Positions 46,820 to 56,076 of a stretch of 57,148 nucleotides of DNA are shown one piece after another. The translations under genes were made by a program, and so were the position numbers. Location: the NCBI GenBank assembly GCA_022827685.1, contig JAJEIH010000139.1, forward strand, positions 1 through 57,148. The letters are read 5' to 3'. Source of the DNA: Alphaproteobacteria bacterium. Its GTDB lineage: Bacteria; Pseudomonadota; Alphaproteobacteria; Bin95. Numbering within the stretch: position 1 is the first letter of the stretch; each line of letters opens with the position of its first letter. Under the pieces are notes generated by a model. That model searched no databases and was not told the DNA's origin. It saw only the letters and a list, made by a program, of their open reading frames with translations.

Positions 46820-47675
46820 GGCGGCCGGCCTTCTCGCCGCCGCGCTGTTCGCGGCGGCCTGCCAGCCCCTGCCGCAGGTCATGGAGCGCGACAAGGCCAG
46901 CGCCCTTCTGGCGCTCCCGGAAAGCGTCGGGGTGCGGGTCGGACCTGTCCACGGAGCCACGCCCGAACTCGAAGACCGGTTGCGGCGGGACCTTGAGGAG
47001 GCGCTGCACCGCCGCGGACTGCCGGCCAGCCGGCGCGCCGGCAATCGACTGAGCTACCGGGTGACCGGCCGCGTCGAGCTCGCGGCAATGGCGGACGGAG
47101 TCGCTCCGTCCGGCCTTGTCTGGGAGCTTCGCGACTGGGACGGCAGGCTGGCCGCGCGTTTCGAGCAGGAGGTCGAGGGCGGCCGGGAGGAGGCGCTGGC
47201 CGTGCTTCTCGAAGAGCTGGCGGACGGGGTCGCCGGACGGGTCCGCGCCGAAAGCCCGGGCGAGGGCAATCCCGTCCGGCTGAAAATCTCCATTGCGCCG
47301 ATTTCCGGCGCCGCCTCCGAAGCGACGGAGCCGCTGCTGCGCGCGCTCGAAGCGGCGCTTGCGAGCAGCGGGCTGGATGTGGTGCCGCCGGCCGCGCCGA
47401 GCCACCTGCATGTCTTCGGCAGTGTGGAGGCCGGCCCGGCCCATGCGGGTCTGCGGGAGCTGCGGCTCGGCTGGTCCGTGGTCTGGTCGGACGGAAACGA
47501 GGTCGGCAGGGTGGAGCAGGCCAATGCCGTGCCGGCCGAATGGCTGGAGGGCGCATGGACTTCGCTTGCCGATGCAGCTGCCGGGGGCGCGGCCTCGGGC
47601 ATTGCGGACCTTGTGTTCAAGGCGCGGATGGAGCTCCGGCCGACGGGTGGAGCAGCGGGGCGTAGCCGGCCCTGA
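46812..47675 (+). CDS. Putative lipoprotein of unknown function
   Basis: 287 aa starting at TTG 46812. The N-terminus MSRAAGLLAAALFAAACQPL looks like a lipoprotein signal with the modified cysteine at 17, although the -3 position is Ala rather than Leu. The rest is acidic and soluble, with two similar-looking halves: VGVRVGPVHGATPELEDRLR with a following LEEALHRRGLP, and LKISIAPISGAASEATEPLL with LEAALASSGLDVVPP, hinting at an internal duplication. No family is recognised. Its 3' end overlaps the convergent gene by 59 bp. Starting at a later ATG (about 46880) would remove the signal. Confidence 0.65.
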   Translation: MSRAAGLLAAALFAAACQPLPQVMERDKASALLALPESVGVRVGPVHGATPELEDRLRRDLEEALHRRGLPASRRAGNRLSYRVTGRVELAAMADGVAPSGLVWELRDWDGRLAARFEQEVEGGREEALAVLLEELADGVAGRVRAESPGEGNPVRLKISIAPISGAASEATEPLLRALEAALASSGLDVVPPAAPSHLHVFGSVEAGPAHAGLRELRLGWSVVWSDGNEVGRVEQANAVPAEWLEGAWTSLADAAAGGAASGIADLVFKARMELRPTGGAAGRSRP

Positions 47676-48225
47676 GCGCCCTGAGCGTGGCGGGCGGCGT
47701 CAGCACCTCGACCACGCCGCCGGGGCGCTCGACCGCGGCGTCATATCCACCGGGCGTGTAGCGCAGCAGCAGCGGCCCCCTCACCAGCCAGGCCGCCCCC
47801 TCCCGGCTCACGAACGCGCCGTCGGGGAGCGTGTCGGCTTCGCGGACATGGATGCGCCGGCGGCGTCCGTCGAGACGTTCGGCATGCAGCACGCGGTCCA
47901 TCTCTCCGGCTCGGGGGCTGGCGCCCCAGCAGGCGGCATAGGCCCTGGCGGCCTCGCGCCGGCATTCGAAGCAGGGCCGGTGCCCGGCGGCGAGCGCCAC
48001 CGCCTCGTCGAGAAAGAAGAGCTCCGTGTAGCGCCCCGGAGCCATGACCTGCCGCGTCCTGCCGCGGAATTCGGTGACGCAGCAGATCCATGCCTTGTGT
48101 GTCCAGCGCCGCCGGCCGAGCCGCCGATGCCCGTCGTGCAGGATGCCGCGATTGCCCATCATGAGCCCGCGCTCTGGCGTGGCGATGATGTCTCCGAAAG
48201 GCGTCACGCGATTTTGCAGCGGCAT
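47617..48225 (-). CDS. Conserved hypothetical protein with CxxC motif
   Basis: 202 aa, start ATG 48225 (MPLQNRVTPFGDIIATPERG) preceded by AGGAAGG at suitable spacing. It reads RGLMMGNRGILHDGHRRLGR, WTHKAWICCVTEFRGRTRQV, then ELFFLDEAVALAAGHRPCFE with a C-x2-C pair and further Cys in AYAACWG, and ends in several beta-like stretches. The N-terminal block looks like that of a conserved alphaproteobacterial protein family without known function; the Cys pattern could hold a metal. An upstream open extension is not family-like. Soluble, no signal peptide. Confidence 0.75.
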   Translation of the reverse strand: MPLQNRVTPFGDIIATPERGLMMGNRGILHDGHRRLGRRRWTHKAWICCVTEFRGRTRQVMAPGRYTELFFLDEAVALAAGHRPCFECRREAARAYAACWGASPRAGEMDRVLHAERLDGRRRRIHVREADTLPDGAFVSREGAAWLVRGPLLLRYTPGGYDAAVERPGGVVEVLTPPATLRALRAGYAPLLHPSAGAPSAP

Positions 48226-48348
48226 CCGGGGTCCTTCCTGCGCGGTTCCGGCGGGGAAGGGTATAAGGCATGAAGCGCGGGACGGCTTCACGGCTCTTCG
48301 GAGCTGCGGGATGGGGGGCAGCGGTTTGAGCAGGATAGGACGGGCGCG

Positions 48349-49980
48349 ATGAAGGACCGTTCGTTGTCCTGCGACTATCTCGTCGTCGGCTCCGGGGCGG
48401 CCGGCTCCGTGGTCGCCGCGCGGCTGTCCGAGGACCCGGACGTCTCGGTCACGCTGCTGGAAGCGGGCGGGCCCGACCGCAGCCCGCTGCTCCGGCTTCC
48501 CGGCCTCGGCTTCGCCGCCGCGAACCATCCGAGGTTCAATTGGGGGTTCAGGGCGGACCCTGTCCCGGAGATGGAGAACCGGGAACTCACCTGGCTTCAG
48601 GGCCGGGTGCTGGGCGGGTCCAGCTCCATCAACGGCATGATCTACACGCGCGGCCACCCGCGCGAATACGACATCTGGCGCCAGATGGGCTGCGCCGGCT
48701 GGGCGTTCCAGGACCTGCTTCCCTATTTCAGGCGTTCGGAGGCGAACGAGCGCGGCGACGGGCCGTGGCACGGCGGCGCGGGCCCCGTGCATGTCCGGCG
48801 CGCCCGCCCGGACCTGCCGATCTGCGACGCCTTCCTGGCGGCGGCGGCGGAAGACGGGTTCCCGGTGCTGGACGACCTCAACACCGATGCGGGCGAGGGG
48901 TTCGCCCTCTACGACATCAATGCCGGCCGGGGCCGGCGCATGAGCGCCGCCGCGGCCTATCTCGAACCGGCGGCGGGGCGGGCGAACCTCCTTGTGCGCA
49001 CCGGCGCCCTCGCCCTGCGGGTCCTCTTCGAGGGCGGGCGGGCTTCCGGGGTCGAGGCGGCGGTCGGCGGCCGGCAGGTCCGTATTGCGGCCCGGCGCGG
49101 GGTGGTCCTTTCCGCCGGCGCGATCAAGACGCCGCAACTCCTCATGCTCTCGGGCATTGGGCCGGCGGGCGCCCTCGCGTCGCACGGGATTCCCGTCATC
49201 CACGACGCGCCGAATGTCGGCCGCAACCTGCAGAACCATGCCTGCTACCGGCTGCAGTATCTCTGCAATGCGCCCGTTTCCGCGAGCCGGCACCTCCGCC
49301 CGCACAACGCGGCGGCGGCGGCGCTGCGCTACGCGCTCTTCCGCAGCGGGCCGCTCGCCGAGACCTATGCCGTCGCCGGCGGCTATTTCCGCACCGATCC
49401 CGCGCTGGAAGTCCCGGACGCCCAGGTCGTGCTGCTCTCCGCCCTCGGCCCCGCGAGGACCGGCGGGGCGGCCTTCCGCATCCGCGACCTGCTTCCCGAC
49501 CGGCACGGCTTCGGCCTGACGGTCTATCAGGGCTCGCCGCTGAGCCGGGGCGCGGTGTCGCTGCGTTCGGCGGACCCGCTCGACCAGCCCCGGATCGAGC
49601 CGGGCTACTTTTCCGACCCCCGCGACATGGAGGTGCTACTGAAGGCCGTGAAGCGGATGCGGGGCATGATGCGCCGTCCCGCAATGGCGAAATATATCGA
49701 CCGCGAACTGCTGCCCGGCGAAGCGGTCTCGGACGACCGGAGCCTGGAGGCGGACATACGCCGGAACGGCGCCACCGCCTACCACCAGTGCGGGACCTGC
49801 GCGATGGGGCCGGGGGCCGACGCCGTCGTGGACAGCGGGCTTCGGGTGCGCGGCGTCGAAGGGCTGTGGGTTGCGGACGCCTCGATCATCCCGCGCATTC
49901 CGAATGCGGCCCTGCACGCGCCCGCGCTCATGATCGGCGAAAAGGCCGCCGCGCTTATCGGGGGAGGAGAGCCGTTATGA
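48349..49980 (+). CDS. GMC family oxidoreductase (choline dehydrogenase-like)
   Basis: 543 aa FAD enzyme that oxidises an alcohol to the aldehyde or ketone. The FAD motif is YLVVGSGAAGSVVAARL (Gly14/16/19), GMC signature 1 lies in WLQGRVLGGSSSINGMIYTR near residue 85, signature 2 in GAIKTPQLLMLSGIGP near 255. The catalytic His is in TAYHQCGTCAMGPG near 475, and the second catalytic position in PNAALHAPALMIGEKAA is His. No signal peptide, so cytoplasmic. ATG 48349 begins just before the FAD strand. Its stop overlaps the amidohydrolase start (ATGA), so alcohol oxidation and a hydrolytic step are probably linked. Confidence 0.92.
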   Translation: MKDRSLSCDYLVVGSGAAGSVVAARLSEDPDVSVTLLEAGGPDRSPLLRLPGLGFAAANHPRFNWGFRADPVPEMENRELTWLQGRVLGGSSSINGMIYTRGHPREYDIWRQMGCAGWAFQDLLPYFRRSEANERGDGPWHGGAGPVHVRRARPDLPICDAFLAAAAEDGFPVLDDLNTDAGEGFALYDINAGRGRRMSAAAAYLEPAAGRANLLVRTGALALRVLFEGGRASGVEAAVGGRQVRIAARRGVVLSAGAIKTPQLLMLSGIGPAGALASHGIPVIHDAPNVGRNLQNHACYRLQYLCNAPVSASRHLRPHNAAAAALRYALFRSGPLAETYAVAGGYFRTDPALEVPDAQVVLLSALGPARTGGAAFRIRDLLPDRHGFGLTVYQGSPLSRGAVSLRSADPLDQPRIEPGYFSDPRDMEVLLKAVKRMRGMMRRPAMAKYIDRELLPGEAVSDDRSLEADIRRNGATAYHQCGTCAMGPGADAVVDSGLRVRGVEGLWVADASIIPRIPNAALHAPALMIGEKAAALIGGGEPL

Positions 49981-50969
49981 GCGAACCGGTGGAACCCGTT
50001 CTGGAGCCGGGGCTCCGGATCGTCGATGCCCACCACCATCTGATGGACGGGCCGGGCCACCGCTACACCGTCGACGACTATGCGGCCGATTGCGCCCTGG
50101 GCCACGATATCCGCGCCTCGGTCTATATCGAGGTGCGCCAGCACTACCGGGACGCCGGCCCCGAGCATCTGAGGCCGGTCGGCGAGACGGAGTTCGTCGC
50201 GTCGCTGGCGGAGCGGGCCGAGCAGGGCGCCTGGGGAGGCCGCAGGCTCTGCGCCGGCATTGTCGGCTATGCGGACCTCGCCATCGGGGACAGGGCGGGC
50301 GAGGTTCTGGACGCCCATATCGAGGCCGGCGGTGGGCGCTTCAGGGGCATCCGCCGGGGCGTCTATTGGGACGCCGACGAGGCCGTTTACGGCCATATCG
50401 GCATGCGCCCGCCGCCGGGCCTGCTGCTGGACGCGGAATTCGCGCGTGGCTTCCGGCAATTGCACGCCCGCGGTCTTTCGTTCGACGCCGTGCTCTTCCA
50501 CCCGCAGCTGCCGGAACTCGCGGACCTGGCGCGGCGGTTCCCGGACACGCCGATAATCCTCAACCATCTGGGCTTCCGCCTGGGCGTCGGGCGCCATGCC
50601 CTCGACCCGGCCGGGGCGACGGAGCAGTGGCGGCGGGGGCTGGCCGCGGTCGCCGAATGCCCGAATGTCCTGATGAAGGGCGGCGGCTTCGGCATAAGGC
50701 TGTGGGGGTTCGACATTGCCGAGGGCGAGCGGCCCCCTTCGGACGTGCTGGCGGAACTCTGGCGGCCGTTCTTCGAGACCGGCCTGGAACTCTTCGGGAC
50801 CGAGCGCGTCATCCTCGAGAGCAACTACCCCGTGGACGGGCAGACGACGACCTTCACGGCCCTCTGGAATGCCTTCAAGCGCCTGACGGGCGGCTGTTCC
50901 GACGAGGAGAAGCGCCTGCTCTACCGGGAAAACGCCAACCGGGCCTACAGGCTCGGCCTGGAGACGTGA
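49977..50969 (+). CDS. Amidohydrolase 2 family TIM-barrel metal-dependent hydrolase
   Basis: 330 aa amidohydrolase-2 (ACMSD/lactone hydrolase-like) enzyme. IVDAHHHLMDGPGHRY near residue 18 holds the HxH metal site, FHPQLPELADLARRFP and IILNHLGFRLGVG give further ligands, and ILESNYPVDGQTTTF has Asn where classic amidohydrolases have the catalytic Asp, a change typical of a known subgroup. Reactions in the family are decarboxylation or lactone/amide hydrolysis. ATG 49977 overlaps the GMC stop by 4 bp. It converges with the NtaA-type monooxygenase 8 bp on. Confidence 0.87.
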   Translation: MSEPVEPVLEPGLRIVDAHHHLMDGPGHRYTVDDYAADCALGHDIRASVYIEVRQHYRDAGPEHLRPVGETEFVASLAERAEQGAWGGRRLCAGIVGYADLAIGDRAGEVLDAHIEAGGGRFRGIRRGVYWDADEAVYGHIGMRPPPGLLLDAEFARGFRQLHARGLSFDAVLFHPQLPELADLARRFPDTPIILNHLGFRLGVGRHALDPAGATEQWRRGLAAVAECPNVLMKGGGFGIRLWGFDIAEGERPPSDVLAELWRPFFETGLELFGTERVILESNYPVDGQTTTFTALWNAFKRLTGGCSDEEKRLLYRENANRAYRLGLET

Positions 50970-50976
50970 GCGCCGC

Positions 50977-52290
50977 CTATGCGCCGACCAGGTTTCCCCT
51001 CAGCGTCGTCGCCTCGTATTCCCGGCGGAAGATGCCGCGCTCCTGCAGGACCGGCACCACCCGGTCCACGAAGTCCTCGTAGCCGCCGGGCACGACCGCC
51101 GGGGTGACGTTGAAGCCGTGGCAGCCGGTCTCCCGCCAGATCGCCTCCAGCTCGTCCGCGATCTCCTCCGGCGTGCCCAGGAGCTGCGGAATCAGCCCCG
51201 CCAGGCCGGAGAGCCGGACGGCCTCGCGAAGCGAAATCCGCTCGTCGCCGAACATGCCCGCCATCGCCTTGACGAGACCCCGCGAGGCCTGCGTGTCGAT
51301 GTCCTGGAGCGGCCTGTCGATATCCACGGTCGCGAGGTCGACGCCGAATGTGCCGGATATGCGCGTCAGCGCCGCGTCGATGGGAATGCGCGCCAGCATG
51401 TCGTCCCGGCGCCGGGCGGCTTCCTCGCGGCTGCCGGCCACGAAGGGCTGGACCGCGAAGGTGACCTTCGGTTCGCCCGCGCCTCCCCCTTCCCGGGCGG
51501 CGGCGCGGATCTGCGCCATGAAGGCCTTCATGCGCTTCAGGTCCGGCTGGATGGAGAAGATCACGTCGGCATGGGTGACGGCGAAGCGCTGCCCCCGGCC
51601 CGAGGACCCCGCCTGGAAGAGCACCGGGCGGTCCTGCGCCGAAGGGAGGACCGAGGGCGTGGCGCGGCAGCGGAAATACCGCCCCTCATGCGCGATCCTG
51701 CCGATCCTCGAAGGGTCCGCCAGCACCCCGGCGGGCCTGTCTGCGGCAATCGCGTCCGCCGGGATGCCCCGCCACAGCTTGTAGCAGACCTCCATATATT
51801 CATCGGCCCGGTCGTAGCGCTCGTCATGGTCCATGACATCGAGCCCGAGCGCCCGGTGCTCCGAGCGCGCATTGCCGGTCACGATGTTCCACCCGACCCG
51901 GCCGCCGGTCAGGTAGTCGAGGCTGGAGAGCGACCTCACGGTGAGGAACGGGTGCTGGCTCGCGACGGAGACGGTCGCCGCGATGCCGAGATGCCGGGTG
52001 GCCGCCCCCATCACGCCGATGAGCGCGACCGGATCATGCGCCGGCCAGCTGACCCCGTGCCGGACGGCGACATCGGTCGTGTCCTTGTAGAAATCGTAAA
52101 CGGCGGGCACGTCGGCGAAGAACAGGCCGTCGAAGCGCCCGCGCTCCATTGTCCGCGCGAGGTCCTGCCAGTGCTCCATCGAGCCGAAGCCCTCGACCTG
52201 CCGGTCCTCGGGGTCGGCCCAGCTGAGCGTCATGTGGTTGATGGGCGTGTACATCATGAAGCCCAGCAGGTGCATCTTGCGCGCCGCCAT
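50977..52290 (-). CDS. NtaA/DmoA family FMN-dependent monooxygenase (LLM class)
   Basis: 437 aa, the long LLM subgroup that uses FMNH2 from a separate reductase (NtaA, DszA, SnaA type). KMHLLGFMMYTPINHMTLSW starts the barrel; FDGLFFADVPAVYDFYKD, SVASQHPFLTVRSLSSLDYL and GRVGWNIVTGNARSEHRALG near 130 are the subgroup signature, and VLFQAGSSGRGQRFA near 225 holds phosphate. These enzymes cleave C-N or C-S bonds by oxygenation. It is the last gene of the SDR-hydantoinase operon (20 bp from the hydantoinase). No flavin reductase is adjacent. Confidence 0.9.
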   Translation of the reverse strand: MAARKMHLLGFMMYTPINHMTLSWADPEDRQVEGFGSMEHWQDLARTMERGRFDGLFFADVPAVYDFYKDTTDVAVRHGVSWPAHDPVALIGVMGAATRHLGIAATVSVASQHPFLTVRSLSSLDYLTGGRVGWNIVTGNARSEHRALGLDVMDHDERYDRADEYMEVCYKLWRGIPADAIAADRPAGVLADPSRIGRIAHEGRYFRCRATPSVLPSAQDRPVLFQAGSSGRGQRFAVTHADVIFSIQPDLKRMKAFMAQIRAAAREGGGAGEPKVTFAVQPFVAGSREEAARRRDDMLARIPIDAALTRISGTFGVDLATVDIDRPLQDIDTQASRGLVKAMAGMFGDERISLREAVRLSGLAGLIPQLLGTPEEIADELEAIWRETGCHGFNVTPAVVPGGYEDFVDRVVPVLQERGIFRREYEATTLRGNLVGA

Positions 52291-52310
52291 CGAACCGGAC
52301 CTTCCGGGGC

Positions 52311-55300
52311 CTACCCGCCGGGCGTTCCGTAACCGCCGGCGCCGCTCGTGCGGATGCTCAGCACGTCGCCGCGCTTCAGGGTGCGGATTTCCTTGGAGCC
52401 GAGCCGTTCGCCGTTGCCGTCGGGATTGAGCACCGTCTCCCCGAGCGCGCCGGGCCCGCCGCCGAACACGCCGTAGGGCCGGCTCTCATGCCGGTCGCCG
52501 AGCAGGGTCAGCACGCCTTCCCCGGCCAGCAGCTCGATATCCTTGCGCAGGCCGCTGCCGCCCTTGTGCCGGCCCGCGCCGCCGGTGCCGTCGAGCAGCT
52601 CCACCCGGTGTATCAGCACCGGCAGGTTGGTCTCATGCACTTCCACCGGGATGTTCGAGCAGTTCATCACCGGGCTCAGCCCCTCGGGCCCGTCGCTGTC
52701 CGCCCGGCCGCCATAGCCCGCCAGGATCAGGTCGTAGAAGACGTAGGGCTTGCCCGTGCGGTCGTCGATCCCGCCGATATTGGGGTTGGACCAGTGGCTG
52801 AAGGCGCCCATCGCGCGCTCCGGCATCGCCCCGGCCATCGCGCCGTTGATGGTGTCGAAAATGCGGACCTGCAGCGCGGCCCGGCCGCCCGAAGGAGCGG
52901 GGAATTTCGGATTGAAGAAGCTGCCTTCCCGCGCCACCAGCCTTATCGGCCGCATCGCGCCCGCATTCTGCGGGCTGAACGGGTCGCAGAACACCTTGAC
53001 CGCGAAATATGTATAGGCGCGGGTGTAGTTGATGTAGCTGTTGATCGCCGCCGGCACCTGGTCCGAGGAGCGGGAGAAATCGACCGTCACCTCCGCGCCC
53101 TCCGGCCCTTCGGCGAAGGTGATATCGACGCCGAAATGGATCGGCGCCGTGCCGGGGCCGTAATCGTCCATCCGGTCGTCGAAGCTGTAGGTGCCCGGCG
53201 GCACCTTCGCCAGCGCGGCGCGCATGCGCGCTTCGCTGCGGTCGAGAATGTCGTCGAAGGCCTGCTCGACAGCGGGCCGGCCGTGGTCCCGGAAAAGCTG
53301 GCGGAAGCGTTCGGCGGCGGTCAGGTTGGCGGTGTGCTGCGCCATCACGTCGCCGCGCACCTTGTCCGGCACGCGGGTGTTGGCGAGCACCATCGAGAGG
53401 ATGTCGCGGTCGATCTCGCCCTCCCGGCAGAAGCGCACGGGCAGGATGCGGAAGCCCTCCTGGAAGGATTCGGTCACGCCGTGGACCTTCTGCGAGCCGG
53501 GTGCCGCGCCGCCCACATCCATCTGGTGGGCCGAGGCCGCCACATAGCCCAGCAGCTCCCCTCCCTCGAACACCGGCATGACCTGGAAGAAGTCCGGGAA
53601 ATGGCCGGACCCCATCCAGCTGTCGTTCATCAGGATGCTGTCGCCGGGCCGCAGCGTCTCCGGCGGATAGACCTCGGTCGCATGGCGAATGACGAAGGGC
53701 ATGGAGCCCAGATGGCCCGGCGAGAAATTGCCCTGCGCGATCATCCGGCCCTTCGCATCGAACACGGCGGTGGAGAAATCGTCCCCTTCCCGGACGGCTT
53801 CGCTAAAGGCCGTGTGCCGCATGGTGGTGCCGAGTTCCTCGGCGATGGAAACGACGGAGTTCCAGATGACGGTGAAGGTGATGGGGTCGATGGACGTCCC
53901 CGCCGCCCTGCCGCCGCTGCACGGGCCGGCGGCGGCGGGCCCGGCCCGGTCTTCCGGTTCCTCTCCGGGCGCCGCCTGCTCGATGTCGATCGTCAGGTGG
54001 CCGCCCGGCCCGAGCCGCGCGCGGTCGCCCGGCGGGATGACGGTCGTCGCCTCGGCGTCCTCCACGATGGCCGGCCCCTCGATGACGGACTCCGGGCCGA
54101 TGGCCTCGCGCCGCCAGACCGCTGTCTCCGTCATGCCGCCCGCCTCGGGGAACCAGGCCCGCCTCATGCCCGGCGGCTCGCCGGTTGGCCGCGCGCCGGC
54201 TTCCACCGCGGACAAGTCCCGCGAGCCCGGCACCACGGCCGCCAGCGCCCAGTCCACGCCCTCGACCGTGCTTGCCGGGTCTTCCGTGCGGTAGCGGGCC
54301 TTGTAGGCGGCGCGGAATGCGGCCTCGCAGGCGTCGATATAGCCTTCGCCGATCGGGCCCGCCGGCAGGTCCACATGGATTTCGAAGCCCTGGCCCGTGT
54401 GCCGCATATAGGCGAAGCGCCGGAACTCCGGCTCCGATGCTTCGGGCAGGCGGGCAAGGTCCTTCGCCAGCCGCGACTCCAGCCCCGCATAGATGGCGGC
54501 GATGTCCCCGGGCGCGGCCTCGTCCAGGCGCAGCAGGCGGGTGACGGAGGCGTCCAGCCGGCTCTCCGCCGCCAGCATGCCGACGGCCGAGCCGACGCCG
54601 GCGGCCCTCGGCACCACGATCTGCCGGACGCCCAGCCTGCGCGCGATCCGCGCCGCATGCAGCGGCCCGGCCCCGCCGAAGGCGACGAGCGCGTATTTGC
54701 GGGGGTCGCGGCCGCGCTCCACCGAAACGACGCGCAGCGCGTGCTCCATGTTGCCGGTCGCGACCAGATGGACGCCCCAGGCGGCCTCCGCCGCGGACAG
54801 GCCGAGCGGCCCGGCGACATGGCTGCTGAGCGCCGCCTCGGCCGCCGCCGGGTCGAGCGCCATCGCGCCGCCGTTGAAATAGGCGGGGTTGAGGTAGCCG
54901 AGCGCCAGGTTCGCGTCTGTCACCGTCGGCCGCAGGCCGCCGGCGCCGTAGCAGGCAGGGCCGGGGTCCGCGCCCGCGCTTTCCGGCCCCACCCGGATGG
55001 CGCCGTCCACGGCCGCGGCGATGGAGCCGCCGCCCGCGCCGATCTCGATCAGCTCCACCGCCGGCACATTGATCGGCAGGCCGGAGCCCTTCTTGAACCT
55101 GACCGGATCGACCTCGAAGACGGGCGCAATCGCCGGCTCGCCGCCGTCGATGGCGCCGAGTTTCGCCGTGGTGCCGCCCATGTCGAAACTGAGCACGCGG
55201 TCCGCGCCGATGTCCCGGCCGATCCGCCCCGCCAGCAGCACGCCCGCGGCCGGGCCGCTCTCGACGATGCGCACGGGGTATTCCCCCGCCAGCGCGGGCG

Positions 55301-56057
55301 AGACGAGCCCGCCGTTCGACTGCATGATGGAAAGTCCGGCCGTCGAGCCGGCCGCTGCGAAATCCTCCGCCAGCCGCCGCACATAGGCGCCGACCAGGGG
55401 CTTCACGAAGCTGTTCGCCACCGTGGTGTTGGTGCGCTCATATTCCCTGAGCTTCGGCGAGACATCGACCGACAGGCTGAGTGCCGCGCCCGGCAGGCGC
55501 GCCGCGACGGCCCTGCCGACGGCCCGCTCATGTGCCGGGTTGGCATAGGCGTGCAGCAGCGCGACCGCGACCGCCTCGTAGCCGTCCTCCGCAACGCGCT
55601 CCAGCACCAGCGCAAGCTCTTCGGCGTCGAGCGGCTCCAGCACCTCGCCCTCGAAGCTCACCCGCTCCCGCACCTCGAAAATCCGCTCGCGGGGAATCAG
55701 CGGGTCCGGCTTCAGCATGTGCAGGTCGTAGGTCTCGTAGCGTTTCTGCCGGCCGAGGATGAGCACGTCGCGGAAGCCGCGCGTGGTGATCAGCGCCGTC
55801 TTCGCCCCGCGCCGCTGGATGATCGCGTTGGTCGCGACCGTCGTCGCGTGGAGAAGCTGCCCTATGCCGGCCGGGCCCGCTCCGGCCTTTTCGAGCAGCG
55901 CCGGCAGGCCGTTCCGGACCGCCTCGGACGGGTCGGCGGGCGTGGAAGGAACCTTGTGGACCGCAACGCGGCCCGTCTCCTCGTCGCGGAGCACGAAGTC
56001 GGTGAAGGTGCCGCCCACATCGACGCCGATCCGGTACGGGGCTCCATTGCCTGTCAT
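52311..56057 (-). CDS. Fused hydantoinase/oxoprolinase, HyuA-HyuB
   Basis: 1248 aa. Residues 1 to about 690 form a HyuA (ASKHA-type ATPase) domain: IGVDVGGTFTDFVLRDEETG, LLHATTVATNAIIQRRGAKT, VLSFDMGGTTAKLGAIDGGE, IGAGGGSIAAAVDG and FGGAGPLHAARIARRLGV. A Gly/Pro/Glu-rich linker follows at about 692-718, then HyuB from IDPITFTVIWNSVVSIAEEL to the end (SIRTSGAGGYGTPGG). HyuA and HyuB are usually separate subunits in bacteria; 5-oxoprolinase has the same fused order and length, so either N-methylhydantoinase/carboxylase or oxoprolinase-type ring opening with ATP is possible. ATG 56057 is the family start. It lies between an SDR and a C-N cleaving monooxygenase. Confidence 0.93.
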   Translation of the reverse strand: MTGNGAPYRIGVDVGGTFTDFVLRDEETGRVAVHKVPSTPADPSEAVRNGLPALLEKAGAGPAGIGQLLHATTVATNAIIQRRGAKTALITTRGFRDVLILGRQKRYETYDLHMLKPDPLIPRERIFEVRERVSFEGEVLEPLDAEELALVLERVAEDGYEAVAVALLHAYANPAHERAVGRAVAARLPGAALSLSVDVSPKLREYERTNTTVANSFVKPLVGAYVRRLAEDFAAAGSTAGLSIMQSNGGLVSPALAGEYPVRIVESGPAAGVLLAGRIGRDIGADRVLSFDMGGTTAKLGAIDGGEPAIAPVFEVDPVRFKKGSGLPINVPAVELIEIGAGGGSIAAAVDGAIRVGPESAGADPGPACYGAGGLRPTVTDANLALGYLNPAYFNGGAMALDPAAAEAALSSHVAGPLGLSAAEAAWGVHLVATGNMEHALRVVSVERGRDPRKYALVAFGGAGPLHAARIARRLGVRQIVVPRAAGVGSAVGMLAAESRLDASVTRLLRLDEAAPGDIAAIYAGLESRLAKDLARLPEASEPEFRRFAYMRHTGQGFEIHVDLPAGPIGEGYIDACEAAFRAAYKARYRTEDPASTVEGVDWALAAVVPGSRDLSAVEAGARPTGEPPGMRRAWFPEAGGMTETAVWRREAIGPESVIEGPAIVEDAEATTVIPPGDRARLGPGGHLTIDIEQAAPGEEPEDRAGPAAAGPCSGGRAAGTSIDPITFTVIWNSVVSIAEELGTTMRHTAFSEAVREGDDFSTAVFDAKGRMIAQGNFSPGHLGSMPFVIRHATEVYPPETLRPGDSILMNDSWMGSGHFPDFFQVMPVFEGGELLGYVAASAHQMDVGGAAPGSQKVHGVTESFQEGFRILPVRFCREGEIDRDILSMVLANTRVPDKVRGDVMAQHTANLTAAERFRQLFRDHGRPAVEQAFDDILDRSEARMRAALAKVPPGTYSFDDRMDDYGPGTAPIHFGVDITFAEGPEGAEVTVDFSRSSDQVPAAINSYINYTRAYTYFAVKVFCDPFSPQNAGAMRPIRLVAREGSFFNPKFPAPSGGRAALQVRIFDTINGAMAGAMPERAMGAFSHWSNPNIGGIDDRTGKPYVFYDLILAGYGGRADSDGPEGLSPVMNCSNIPVEVHETNLPVLIHRVELLDGTGGAGRHKGGSGLRKDIELLAGEGVLTLLGDRHESRPYGVFGGGPGALGETVLNPDGNGERLGSKEIRTLKRGDVLSIRTSGAGGYGTPGG

Positions 56058-56076
56058 GGCTTTGCGCGACCGGCGG

